NCBI GenBank assembly: GCA_023374045.1
Contig: JAIOTZ010000255.1
Span: 1 to 64,000, forward strand
DNA: 64,000 nucleotides
Reading direction: 5' to 3'
From: Limonium bicolor
Lineage: Eukaryota > Streptophyta > Magnoliopsida > Caryophyllales > Plumbaginaceae
The translations under genes were made by a program, and so were the position numbers. Below the pieces are notes generated by a model that was given only the letters and a program-made list of their open reading frames with translations, was not told the DNA's origin and did no database searches. This document shows, piece after piece, positions 34,032-45,486 of this stretch; position 1 is the stretch's first letter; every line of letters starts with the position of its first letter.

Positions 34032-35986
34032 TGTAACACCCCATCCAACAACACCACATAACAAATCTGCAGCGGAAATTCAACTCATCACATTACTTAT
34101 TCCAATGGTGTTACACGCCGTTAACCACCCACGTGGCTAACAAGGCTAATACAATACATACACATTTGTATCGGTCTGATGGACTAGATTCCCGAGCAAC
34201 TACACACTACATTCCTCATTCCAACTCAACATTTATTATATACATACATTCCCACTGTACCGAGTGTTTACAACTACTGCCGATAACAATTTCGGTCTTA
34301 CTACGCCTATCATATTCATGCCATTTAAATGGCTACCCATGTATAACATCTGCCCCGTCCTACTCTCGAACGGCTTCCAGCACTTCGTACCTGAAATAGG
34401 AAAAGAAGAGAAAGGGGTGGCCCCAAGGGGCTCAGCACCTTTGCTGGTATGGTAATCCCGCAGCCCACATGCTACCGGGCCACGCACGACTAATTGTCGT
34501 CTTAGCATACAGTTGATTATTTTTAAATCATGCACACAAACCATTAACATATCACACATAATATTTCGCCTCAATGGGCTCAATCCATAACCAAAACATC
34601 CACACTTAACCAACCATCCAATGATTCCTTAAACCCTAGAGTGGCTCTCCTCTAAAATGGAGCTACTTCCTTAACGAACGGCATGTACCCATTAATCGGG
34701 TTATCCTCAAATGCCTCTTATCACAACTGGGACTCATTTCCATGATCCATACATTCCATATCCTACAACATGACTCATTCCACTCATAACAAACATAACA
34801 AGCCTTTCTTGCTTCGATGTACACATGACAACGTTACACTCATTTAAAGCATCCAATATATATATATATATATCAAAGCATAACAAGGGAATTTGCATAG
34901 CATTATAACATTACATACACCATAAATCGGTTCTCAAAGGAACCTTCCACCATAGTTAGTATACCATGAGAGCCTAGGGATTTTTTTGCCAATCCCATGT
35001 TAAGCTCGTTACCATCCTCGTTACCGTCCGGTTATATAGAACGGTTAACTTATACCCAAGGTGTGTCGGATATAGTATCCCAAGCACACCCTAATAACAT
35101 AACCATTAGTATGCCCCCATGGCCCGACGTGAGTCAGTAATATAGCTTTGGTTAAGCTAAGGGGAAAGTTGGAAACCCAATGGGAAGACAACCTTAACAT
35201 ACACAGAGGGTCGAACCTATAATGGCACGAACCCCCATCCTCACACGCGTGGCCGGAACACCGGACTCCTCACCCCCCGTTAGCACATATACACTTAATA
35301 ATAAGTAGTTAGGGATCCATTATGGAGCCCTACCACATCCATTCACCATTCGGCATCATAACCGAGTTAAGCACACAAGGGAGGTTCACCACTTGCTCAC
35401 AGCAACAATGTCCAATTAATTCACACATAGCCGTGGTTAGCACGTACCAAGGTTTGGGCCGTCAACTCCGAATACCGATCACTCATGTGTTCCTAGACTT
35501 GGTTAGTTAAGGTTTAACACATATTTGAGGTTAAATGGTATCGGAGGCCAAATTCGCCACATAAATGAATTACTATAAACTCATTACATGTTTTAATCTT
35601 ACAAGGTGGCAAACATTCAATAAACATATTGGCATACAAGCCGGTGTAATCCGTTAGGACACAGGTTGCAAGAAAACCATACCTGTCACCGGAGTCCACT
35701 TTTCCACGTCCACTTATGTTCCTCGAGCAATTCTCGAACAACTGTTAACATCACATGTGTTTTCATTAACATCGGGGTTTGCTTGATTATTTAATGTCAA
35801 TGCTTAATTTTTCCCCGTTAACTTGGTTACTTAACTTAACATTTTTAACTTGTTTTACTCTCACATTTTAATACAACTTTTAGCCCTCTTTATTGTCCTT
35901 AAAACTCACCTAACATGTCCTTAACATCCTTATAACATCATTACCTACCAATCCCCATCACCACATATGATTTCATAACCTTAAAC
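34032..35986 (-). repeat. Family A 5' LTR, truncated by family B
   Basis: Begins TGTAACACCCCATCC and matches 25,083-26,999, then stops at TTAAAC where the B terminus TGTAACACC starts. The continuation homologous to 27,000-28,045 (including the hairpin array) is absent from the window. A TA microsatellite lies at about 34,858-34,872. Confidence 0.85.
34120..34141 (-). other. Conserved U5 hairpin, A right-LTR copy
   Basis: In sense: GTTAGCCAC, loop GTGG, GTGGTTAAC. All nine positions pair if one G-U pair is allowed; the opposite strand would have an A-C mismatch there. Confidence 0.8.
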
Positions 35987-36087
35987 TGTAACACCCCAAC
36001 TGCTAATCTCATCATTACCTCTTAAACTGTTACAATTCACCATTAAGCTCGCAGCGGAATTCAAATACAACAGAGTGAAACAACGCC

Positions 36088-36109
36088 GTTAGCCACCCTC
36101 GTGGCTAAC
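36088..36109 (-). other. Conserved U5 hairpin, B left-LTR copy
   Basis: In sense: GTTAGCCAC, loop GAGG, GTGGCTAAC, nine perfect pairs, 101 bp from the LTR end. Identical in the right LTR at 45,590-45,611. Confidence 0.85.
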
Positions 36110-36633
36110 CAGGCCTGACTCACATACAGTAACGGTCTGATGGACTGGAACAACCGAGTACTTCATACAAACACCATAATCATTTCACTTCTTACTATAC
36201 CGAGTCTACATTATACGGATGCCGATAACATACTCGGACTTACACCTTATTCAAACGCATAAGTAATTACAATCTAACTACCCATGCTCACAGCAGTCCC
36301 CGTCCTACTCTCTCGAACGGTGGCCAGCTTCGAGTACCTGCACACTAAAAACGTTCCCCCTAGGGGGTCAGCTTTCGCTGCGCATGAAATTCGCATATAC
36401 CGCGTGCTAACCGCGGTACGCCGACTACTTTGGGTCGGATATACATGGAGTTTATTTTAATCAAACAACATGCATCATGGCAATACAATATATATGTATA
36501 TCACACAAGGAATCTACATCCAATCACGGAACACGATTCCTAACTAACATAACAATGTTGTTAGTGGTAACTGGTTACTCTTAGGCATTGAGAGTTGTTC
36601 CTCACTATGCCTTGTTTACTTATTCAATACCTC

Positions 36634-37467
36634 ACCCGCTCTCTCGGGTTACGTATTCGTATACACACCCATTCTCTTGGGCTACTCATTCTTACACTTA
36701 CCCATTCTCTCGGGTTACACATTCATATACTCACCCCTTTCTCTCGGGTTTTATCTACAAGCTCTTGTAGATTCTCGAGACACTACAGGTCTCCTACATC
36801 ACGCTTGTTACTCTTATACATACTTGAGCCAAACTCATGGCTCTCTAGCATAGTCTTACTTCCCCGGTTTCGACCCTACTCTGGGTCTAGCATGGTGGGA
36901 AGGTTCAACTAGCTCACGGAACTCTCTCTTAGTTCCTAACTCTTTTTACATAGGTCCGACTACTCTCGGACTACTCACATTCCCAATACTCCTCTCTCGG
37001 AGTTATAATTATATCATGTATATTAGTCTAGAAGCATCACTCTCGATGTTTCTAATGACTTAGGGAACATTACTCAAGTTTGGTTAATCTTAGGTTTTAA
37101 GGGTTACCTTTACAGTACATATACTCGTACTTTCGGTTATATTCTTATACCGGGTAAACCCTCTTATAGGAGGTCGACCATGTCTCAAGGGAGTTACTAA
37201 TCCCCTAGGTCTCATTACCTTCCTTATAAGTTCACATTATTGGATTAACTTCAATCCTCTCGATGGAGGTTCATTTATCTCTCCACTCATATTTATTTCG
37301 TGGATCGTTTCAGTAAGGTTCTCTAACCGTTATCGGGTATATACTCAACCCGTACATCTCCTCGCATTTTAGGGAGTTCATATGTTTGTGTTATCGTTAT
37401 ACTTTAATCGATAGCTTGTGTGTGTTTGCATAATACCATTGGTTATGTGACTACCCGTTCAACGGGT
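36634..37467 (-). repeat. Chain of short hairpins with CTCTC loops, family B left LTR
   Basis: At least a dozen stem-loops of 4-7 pairs at intervals of roughly 30-60 bp. Examples (plus strand): ACCCG/CGGGT at 36,634; three 33-bp tandem units ACCC...GGGT to 36,750; CTACAAG/CTTGTAG; GAGCCA/TGGCTC; GGAACT/AGTTCC; GTCCGA/TCGGAC; CTCC/GGAG; ACCCG/CGGGT at 37,453. Many loops read CTCTCT, ACTCTC or close. Repeated at 46,134-46,973 in the other LTR. Confidence 0.75.
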
Positions 37468-38034
37468 TTCTAGTCAATCAGTACTCACTAAGAGTCGGTC
37501 TATGCACTAAGTTAGACCACACCGGCATATAAGTATGTTAGCTCATTCAACATACAACAATGCATGCTAATCAAACAAGGGATTATTTTCATGCTTTAAT
37601 CTTGATTAAGCCGGCACACAAACACACAAATCAGAGTAACTCGGTTAGCATACGGGGCATGAGAAAATCATACCTTTCACCGAAGAGCACTCTAATGTGC
37701 CATCACATGTTCCTTGGAAACTTTGTACAACTGGTAACATCATAACTATCTTTATTAATATCGGGGTAACATAATTATTAACGACTAATGCGCCCATGAT
37801 TAACCCCGTTCGATAGTTTATAACTTACATTTGTATTACAACTTCTTACCACTCAATCACCATTATAACTTACTTAATTTATCCTTAACAACCTTATTAT
37901 CTTAACTTTAAGCATTAAGGTTTATACTTAATCTTAACTTAATTACTTAAGTTCTTAGGGTCCCAATCATCACTACCCTATTAATGGCACACCTTAATAC
38001 CAATTAACATTCTTAGAAATTAAAATTTCTCTTC

Positions 38035-38336
38035 TTTTTTTTTTTTTTTTTTTTTTTTTTAAGGGTCGACCGACCCACCGACCGACCCAACCCCTGGGTC
38101 GGTCCGTCCCAGTAACTTTCTGGTTCAGAAGACAACCTTAGACCGACCCACGACCGACCCATCCTTATGGGTCGGTCCATTACCGAAACTTTTCCTTCGT
38201 TAAATTTTGCCCGACCGACCCAAAGCTGAGCCGACCGACCCAAACTCTCTGGGTCGGTCCATTGCCGAAGCTTTCTGGCTGGCTTAACGTGGTCCGACCG
38301 ACCCAGAACTGGGTCGGACCCTGGGTCGGTCCACTA
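38035..38336. repeat. T26 tract and GACCGACC hairpin array, family B left LTR
   Basis: After 26 T come four hairpins at 38,081-38,103, 38,153-38,176, 38,234-38,258 and 38,297-38,317, mostly ACCGACCCA / TGGGTCGGT. Centres are 73, 81 and 61 bp apart. About a dozen ACCGAC or GTCGGT words are present by eye. Confidence 0.9.
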
Positions 38337-39773
38337 CAGATTTCTCTCTTAATTTATTCTTTCAACTCCAATTCAATCCTTAATCTTTCCATAAACTTTC
38401 CACAAGTTTTCCACATATTTAATCACCTTAAAAACATGCTCTAAATCCCTTCAAATCATGGGTTAAACCCTTACTCAATTTCTTACTCAAAATCACAAAC
38501 TTTTGCATTCTTGTTTCAACAACTTGCACACTTGTGCATTTTTCTAGCTTCTCCTCAACTCTTTGCATTATGTTCTCTTTCATTTTGACCATTCCTTATC
38601 TTCCAACATAATGCACATCTCATTCCAAGTTCCAAGACCCACTCTTAAAGCTTAAAATCTTCCTTGGTTTCTAAAAACTCCTAAGGCACTTACACAACCT
38701 CTTTTGCTACAGATTTTGCACATCTCACCACAATCATCCTCTCATATTCTTGGGTGATCATTTACCCAATTCAAACTCCAACACCCTAGCTAACCCTAGG
38801 TTATTCTCCACACAAAACATCACTTAAACCACTTAGGTTTCTACACAAATTTTGCCATAACTTGGCTACTTCTCTAACATTTCCCAAAACTCATGCCACC
38901 ATTTAAATCATCCTAAAACTAGCCAAACCACAAGGGTCCTATCAGCACAAACAAGTTCACCAATACTCATCAATTCTCCAAATACAATACCATGCATAAT
39001 TTATGAAATGCATAACACTTAATCAAACACTAAATTCACAATGTTTTCTCACTTGCATTATCTTGTACAAGCACATTGCTACCTCAACTCAAGTGGGGTT
39101 CATTTAATCATTAACCCTTCCCAAACTCTAATACATGTAGAGTATACTTAAGGGTTGGTTTCTTACCTTGGATTCTCTCAAGTTTCCTTTTAAATACTCT
39201 TCTCTTCTTCTCCTCTTTTCTTCACCCAAAATCGGTCAAGGCAAATCATTTGCCCATTTCTCTAGCCACATTCAAATTGCCAAATAAGCACCAAGGAGCT
39301 CCCTTAGGCTCAACAAATAAACTAAAATTCACAAGGATGCTTAAAGCACCAAATTAGGTTTTACCTTTGGAATTTCTTGAATGGTTTTCAACTCTTGAAT
39401 CTTAAGAGGGACTCCCACCACCATTAAAGCTTGGAGAATATCTCAAACAAGGAAGAAAAGCTAGTCATTACCAAAAGCCAAAATCGGCCAAGGTGAGAAA
39501 ATGGAGAAACATGACTTTTTCATGGATATTTTTACCTTGCTAGAAAGGGGAAGCTTCAAGCTTCAAGATTATGTGTTTTTCTCCTCAAATGGGCAACAAC
39601 CATGAAAATGAAACTCAACCTTTTTGAGTTTTGAAAAGAGGGAAGTGTAGAGTTTGATGAGAGGAGTTCAAATATACAATTATTTTTCAATTCGGAGCAA
39701 GGATGAAGCTTGGGCAAGGAGAAGAAGGTGGAGAAGCCATGTGTGGAGCTTCCATGTCGCACAGCACACAGAG

Positions 39774-39910
39774 AGGAAGGAAAGAAATCGTGAAGAAAGG
39801 GAAAGAGAGAAAGAAGAAAAGAGAATGGGAGGAAAGAGAGAGAGAGGAAATTATGTTATGCTTTTTGCTTTTACTTTTCTCTCTCTTCCTTTTCTTCTTT
39901 CTTACTTATT
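39774..39910. repeat. Purine-run / pyrimidine-run fold-back, family B left LTR
   Basis: A 75-bp G/A run (39,774-39,850) is followed by a T/C run (39,868-39,905), able to fold back imperfectly. In the sense direction it lies at the expected transcription-start area. Equivalent at 49,200-49,350. Confidence 0.6.
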
Positions 39911-40484
39911 TACTAGCTTAGAGTTGTGTGTGAGTGGGTGACTCACCAAAAAACCGGCCCCACAATATTAGAGAGCTGGAGCGTTTTTCGTTTTCTGACA
40001 GAAAACGCTCGTTATTTTACCCGGTTTGGCACTATTCACTAACCGGGCCCGTTTTTCGGATTTTTCTCGTTTCTTTGTTTTTAATGGCTATTAAGCTTCC
40101 ATTAATACTTAATTATAGTTATATAATCAACTATAATTTTTACGGGTCCATTTGACCACTTAAAGTCACGTTTTCGGGTTTTCTCGAAAAACGTGCTTTA
40201 AAACTCCGTTAGCGTTTTAATCCATTATTTGGATCCGTTTTCTTCGGGAATCATTCCCGTATACTTATTAGGCCTAACTAAGCCTTAGGAATCCATCTCG
40301 GACCCTCTCGAGATCATATATCTCTTATACTCATTTAACGCACATTTTAGCGTTTTTCGCCTTTCAAGCGTTTTCTCTTTTCTTTTGGTTTTATTCTTTT
40401 TACCAATACTCTTTAGGCACCATTAGGCCTTTTATAATCATATTAGAGTAATTTAATCGCCATTCCTAGATCCGGGGTATTTCA

Positions 40485-40499
40485 ACCTACCCCCCTTAG
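40485..40499 (-). promoter_or_regulatory. Family B 3' polypurine tract
   Basis: The minus strand reads CTAAGGGGGGTAGGT followed by the LTR start TGAAATACCCC. Confidence 0.85.
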
Positions 40500-43400
40500 G
40501 AACTTTGTCCTCAAAGTTGCTGAATCTAGGTGGTTACTCTCATGGCATTCAATGCCAAGGTTATAGTACATGTATAACCCTACTGACTCCACAAGTCAGT
40601 CTCATTTCATACTACACATACCACACACATATCACAGCATGTATAGCAATCAAAAATACTCTTTTTACTCTCTCCATGGAATCGGTCCGAAGACAAGAAG
40701 GCACTACAGTCCTCGAATCCATGTTGAGTGATATACTACTGATCCCTCAGGTACCGGTCACGTTGAACACTTACTCTTTCTGGTTCACGGCCGTTTCATG
40801 ACAAATGGGCACTTACTCTCTCTGGCCCACGGTCCCTTCGGTTCTGATCAAAACGTTTCACATATACATATCCTCAGGCACTCTGGTTGACTCACTCAAC
40901 ACAGGAACATCTCAGGGTACTCTCCCCGTCCCGCTGCCTTTGGAAAAATCACACACTGTCACCCCCCGCCCCAACCGGTCACTTAGGACCGCCGCACGTA
41001 CGGTGAAATGGTTTCAAAACTAATACACGCCCACCGTTCTACCGGTCATCAAGACTTAAGGCCACAGCCATCGGCGGGTGATAGCGGTTTCAAAACCAAT
41101 TTTCATTTCCATCTTCATACTTGAAGAAAATTCTTTTTCCAAAATCTGTTTGAAAATTCTTTTTAAAAACATCACACAACTCCAAATCAGATTTATGGTA
41201 GCTGTATCTTTTCTTAGCGTGATTACTTGTGACCACTATAGGGAGCTTCAGGAATCATCTAACCCTGATGTGATCAGCATCAGTGTTGAACTATCCTTCC
41301 ACCCCAATTTGTGTTCGGTTTCCCTTGATCGCTAGCAGATCAAGTTCCACCTCCCACGTCAATTTCAAACAATCAGATAGTCAAACATTTTCGTTTTCTA
41401 TCTTTTACTCTTTCTAGTCGTATTCATGAAACAATTCGTTTCAATTAATCTCTAGTTCCTAGTACTTAGGTCATTTGTCATTCTCATTGCTTCACTACTT
41501 ACCTAGGTATTCCATACTTATGGCTTCTTTTACTCAAATTGTTGCTCAATTTAAAACACATAACATACAACTCCAAAGGATGGAACTCACTCCATCTATC
41601 ATTCTCAAATAAAGTCACCTAGGGAACTCACTCCCTCTTAGGTTACACATCGGTTTCATGCCGACTCATACTCATCATAACTCATGTCTAATCTCACTAG
41701 ACATATACTATAGGGATTCTCATTCCCCAGGAGTTTCTCTACTCCTCTTTTCATATATATTACATTCTCATTACTTGCATCTCTCATGCACAATACTCAT
41801 ACTTACACAATGAATGGGTACACATGTTTATGTAACATGAGGTCCAAACATCAAAATAATTTCTTTTGTGCTATGCACATAGTAGTTTACGCACCAATAC
41901 GTAAAACATACTCTAAGCGGTTTCTCGCCCTACCCCCCTTAAAAGGGGTTACGCCCGCGTAACCAACCATATGTTATCACTGAACATTGGTTCATTAATG
42001 GGAGTATTATGAAGTATTTTAACTTCAATGCGGTTAATTAACTCATAACCGGGTTCGGTTCTCTAGCCTAAGGCTTCAAGGGGTTTATGACATAGGTATA
42101 CTTAACCCTGAATCACGGTCCACAAGCTTCTGCTGCGTGACCTGATAACTAGAGCTTAATTCGCTCTTTGGTATTCTCAATGTATTTCAATCGTCGTCTT
42201 GGTATCTCTTACCGTATGCGAATTCGATGAATTTTTGATTGTCTCTCTCCGTTCTCTGGGAATCTACTTCGTATATCACTGTATACTTTGTGATTATTCA
42301 CATATTTTTCCCGACTTATTGTCGGTTGAGGTCAAGCTACTACTTAGCATGTAGTGCTTCCTCGTTTAATAGTGGCTCATGGATTATGTTTGTTTCTTGG
42401 TTTTGTGCCAGAGTTCTTCATTCATACTACTCTGCATTTTTCCACATATCGATCCTGGGCCCTGTGGGTTACTGCCCACGTTCTTTGTGCATCTTTAGCC
42501 AATGGTCGCACGGTTATCTCTCTAGATTTTCACTCAACAGGCTTGTTGACATTTCTCAATTCCTGGCTCTCCCACTTGATCATTACCGCACAAGTGCAAT
42601 ACCAAAACACTCAGTCATACAGAGTGCAGAAGCGTAAACCCTTGACAGTAAATCTCTCATGAGATAGGAATGATCATGTCTCCATTATCACATTTTCTCA
42701 TCAACTTCTGATCACTATCTGAATATACTCTCACAATGGTCGCTCACTGCGTACCTTGGTCTTTCTCATTTTCATGGCATCCGCTACTACTTTAGCTTCC
42801 GCCCGGGTGTACTCGCCATTTACACGATGGCTTGCCATTCACTTGGCTCAACAACATACGTTATTGTTAAAATTTCTCTGCGCACTTGCGCGCTGCTTAC
42901 TCTGCAGTTCATATTGCACACATACAGTGTTTACTACTCATCCGATTACTCTATCAGTTCCCTTTGTACTGCCATCAAGGTTCCTCTTTACACACTACTA
43001 TAGTTCATATACTCCTTGGCAATATACACATGCTCAAGTTTTACTACACCGCTCTAGCGGTTTCACATTACATACTTAGGTGGTAGCCTCTCTCTGGAGG
43101 ATTCACGCAAATGCCGCTCCATAGGCCCCATAATCACAAGTGGTATCCCCACTCTAAGGTAGTGGTTCATTCACCACTGTTCCTCTTATGCCTTTATGCA
43201 TATGTTTTACAATGTTTGGATCTATGTATTGTATTGGTTTTATCGGCTTACAAGCCACCTTGCCTCGAGTCATGCTCCATGCGGGCTGTTTATATAGGTT
43301 TCTCCTTTACCATATGTCATTAAATGGTTTGGAAGGTATTACCGGGCTCTTGATGTGGTTGTCTCACCACACTTCCGTACTTGGAAGGCCCTTAAAACAA

Positions 43401-45456
43401 CTTGATATTTGTTGATGCCCTCTGGCAATCTAGGGTATCCCGTGCTACGTGGGATCCCTTCGGGTTTTACCCGAGTGTTTGACTTAACACTTGTGTTCTC
43501 AACACGATGTTTCGTTCAACTACTGTTGACTCCGGCACCCTTCTCGGATTGCTCCTGGGTGTTACTGAGTAATGCCATTACATCTGGCTTGTACTCATGG
43601 TTATGTTCAGTTGTGACTTCGCCTTGCGGCTATGTCCTTGACTATCCCGTTTAGGGTTGTAATGTCTCCCATTATTGGGTAGATCCTTGGTACTTCCTAA
43701 TACCTTCTAGGTTAGGTCCTTATTCTCTTCAGTGAGGTATAAAGTGGGAATTCTATCCCGTTTATCGTACATTAATAAGTTCATTTAGGCATTCGCCGTA
43801 TTATTTACACTGGTATTCACCCAGTTATTAGGTATTTCCTGAGACATTTCCAATGTCTGTTTAATACTCTGTGCCTCGCTTCTTAACGCATCTTAATCCA
43901 CACTTACTGGATTCTTGACTTTACTTGGTAAGCTTCTTGTTTCTTCTTCGATCATTCGAGGTGTCCAACTGTCTTGGTTTGGATTGGCTCTTTCGTCCGT
44001 AGTATGGAGTGGGCTACTTCCCGTGTACCGTACTCTACTTGTATACATACATGGAGTATCTTATTGATACGTTACCACTTACCCGACTAACTCATAACTG
44101 GTCTGTCAGGCCCGCAAGCTCCTTTGGAGTGCGGTTGTTCCATGTCTCGTTTGTGTACACTTGTAGTGTCGGTCACGCCTAAGTGAAGTATTCTGTTGCC
44201 AACTCCTCTTATATGGTCCTATAATGACTTACCGTGATCCTCTGGTTTGGTTTAAAAATTCGGGGGTTTTTGGAAAATTCATGTTTGAAAGAAAATTCGG
44301 GTTTTAAAAATAAGCTCTTCATGGCATTTCAATGCCGGCTGATTCTTATCCAGTCCAGCTTCTTGCTGGCCGGTATGTTCTTTATACAGTGACTAGGCTG
44401 TTAGGCCTTTTCAAGGTTTCATTTCAGAATTCTTAAGGTTCGAGTTGCTATATTGGCTTCATTCGCCATTCTGGTACTTTGCTAAGTACTGATAGCTTGT
44501 CAAAGCTCTTCTTATTGGTCCCCTATTACTGCACTTGCCGTGGCAAGTGCGCGGTACTGGCGGTTTTTGGGTTAACTCATACCGGTCACGGTATTGTTCA
44601 CTTTATTTTGGTAGCCTCGTTGGCTCTTCCTTGATCCCCTAGTTGGATAACTGCTCCTTGGAGCTGCTTCTCATTCCTCTTGACATGACTGTCATTCATT
44701 TAGGTGCTCCTCCACTCTCGGAGTTCCTTAATTACTTTAATTCTATGCTTTACCTCGTTGCTCGTTCCCACGTCTTTACTGTGGTTACCGAGGTTTAGCT
44801 TATTTAGGTACTACTTTTGTAGTCCTATTCGGGTATATCCCGTAGTTATGCTCGTAGCTCTCTAAGCTGTGCCCGTTAGGTATTGCAACCTCTTCGGGTG
44901 TGGCAGGGTGGGTGTACCAACTCTCACTATGTTCTTAATTGATTGGTATACCCTTAGGGGTATTACATCATGGCGGTCCGTAGACGTGTCCCGGTTCTCG
45001 TTATTTCTCATGTGTCCGCCTTGTTGCACGGTTGGTGCATGCTTCTCACTGCTACTCGGCCTATTGGGTTCTCGCGACTGCTAAGCATGTCGCCCCAAGT
45101 TGCCACAGATTTCGATCTCCTTGGATTAGGATGTCTCGATCTCTCGCCATTATGTGCGGTCATTGTCATTCCAGCGGGATCCGTCTCCGGGCTTTCCGGT
45201 TCTCGGGACTTACCGCATGACAGGTTCTAGTTCAGAATGAAATATTAAATAACTGCCAGATTGGGTTTCCCCGTCTCTCTGGCGTTCTTTCCCAAGCTTT
45301 TAATGCGGGGGTTGTGGAGGGCGGGTCTGGTATTGTAGGTATCCAGATCACACTGGAAGTTCCTAACTAGCGCATCTCTCACGCTACCACTCAACCCATA
45401 GCCCTAAGTCACTATATCCTAACTCGGTATTCCCTAAGCTCGGTATTTCCAGTCAT
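40500..45456 (-). other. Family B internal region, non-coding
   Basis: No retroelement protein motif in any frame. It is collinear with the family A internal region, including the internal PPT copy, the CCGAC/GTCGG hairpin (42,311-42,325) and the GCACTTGC/GCAAGTGC hairpin (44,531-44,550). Short frames seen here are not shared with A. Confidence 0.75.
41931..41965 (-). promoter_or_regulatory. Internal polypurine-tract copy plus hairpin, family B
   Basis: In sense: stem GGTTACGC / GCGTAACC (41,948-41,965), then CCCCTTTTAAGGGGGGTAG. It lies 1,446 bp inside the 3' LTR. Compared with A, a G-C pair replaces an A-T pair in the stem. Confidence 0.7.
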
Positions 45457-45482
45457 CAGAGCGATACTTCGCTCTGATACCA
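45457..45482 (-). promoter_or_regulatory. Family B primer binding site and overlapping hairpin
   Basis: PBS TGGTATCAGAGC (minus strand, 45,471-45,482), spacer AAAA to the LTR. Stem CAGAGCGA / TCGCTCTG with loop AGTA covers 45,457-45,476 and includes the last six PBS bases. Confidence 0.9.
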
Positions 45483-45486
45483 TTTT

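Larger units (their letters stand above)
25083..35986 (-). mobile_element. Giant-LTR non-coding retrotransposon, family A (LARD-like)
   Basis: Left LTR 25,083-29,610 (4.53 kb), internal region 29,611-34,031 (4.42 kb), and the first 1.95 kb of the right LTR (34,032-35,986), which ends abruptly where family B begins. On the minus strand it has TGAAATACCCC ... GTGTTACA termini, an initiator-Met-type PBS and a G-rich PPT. No gag or pol motif was found in six frames of the internal region. LTR and internal sizes are like LARDs described in grasses. It would need enzymes from another gypsy-type element. The flanking target site cannot be confirmed because the right end is missing; the left flank is TTCAG. 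Confidence 0.85.
35987..40484 (-). repeat. Family B left LTR (3' LTR)
   Basis: TGTAACACCCCAACTGC to GGGGTATTTCA. Contains, from left, the U5 hairpin (36,088), a CCCCCTAGGGGG palindrome (36,356-36,367), a chain of small hairpins (36,634-37,467), a T26 tract (38,035-38,060), a GACCGACC array (38,064-38,336), a purine/pyrimidine fold-back (39,774-39,910) and the U3 end. No credible gene. Confidence 0.9.

Noticed and set aside
36588..36770. Periodic small protein with repeated THPFS-type wording
   Set aside because: It is only the translation of the 33-bp hairpin repeats in LTR B; the reading frame is a by-product.
39556..39762. A 68-codon frame in the left LTR of B with a counterpart of 65 codons in the right LTR (49,005-49,202), and a vaguely similar frame in LTR C (54,146-54,421)
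   Set aside because: Comparing B copies, protein identity (about 73 percent by eye) is lower than DNA identity (about 87 percent), so changes are mostly amino-acid altering. There is no sign of purifying selection; the frame probably survives by chance.
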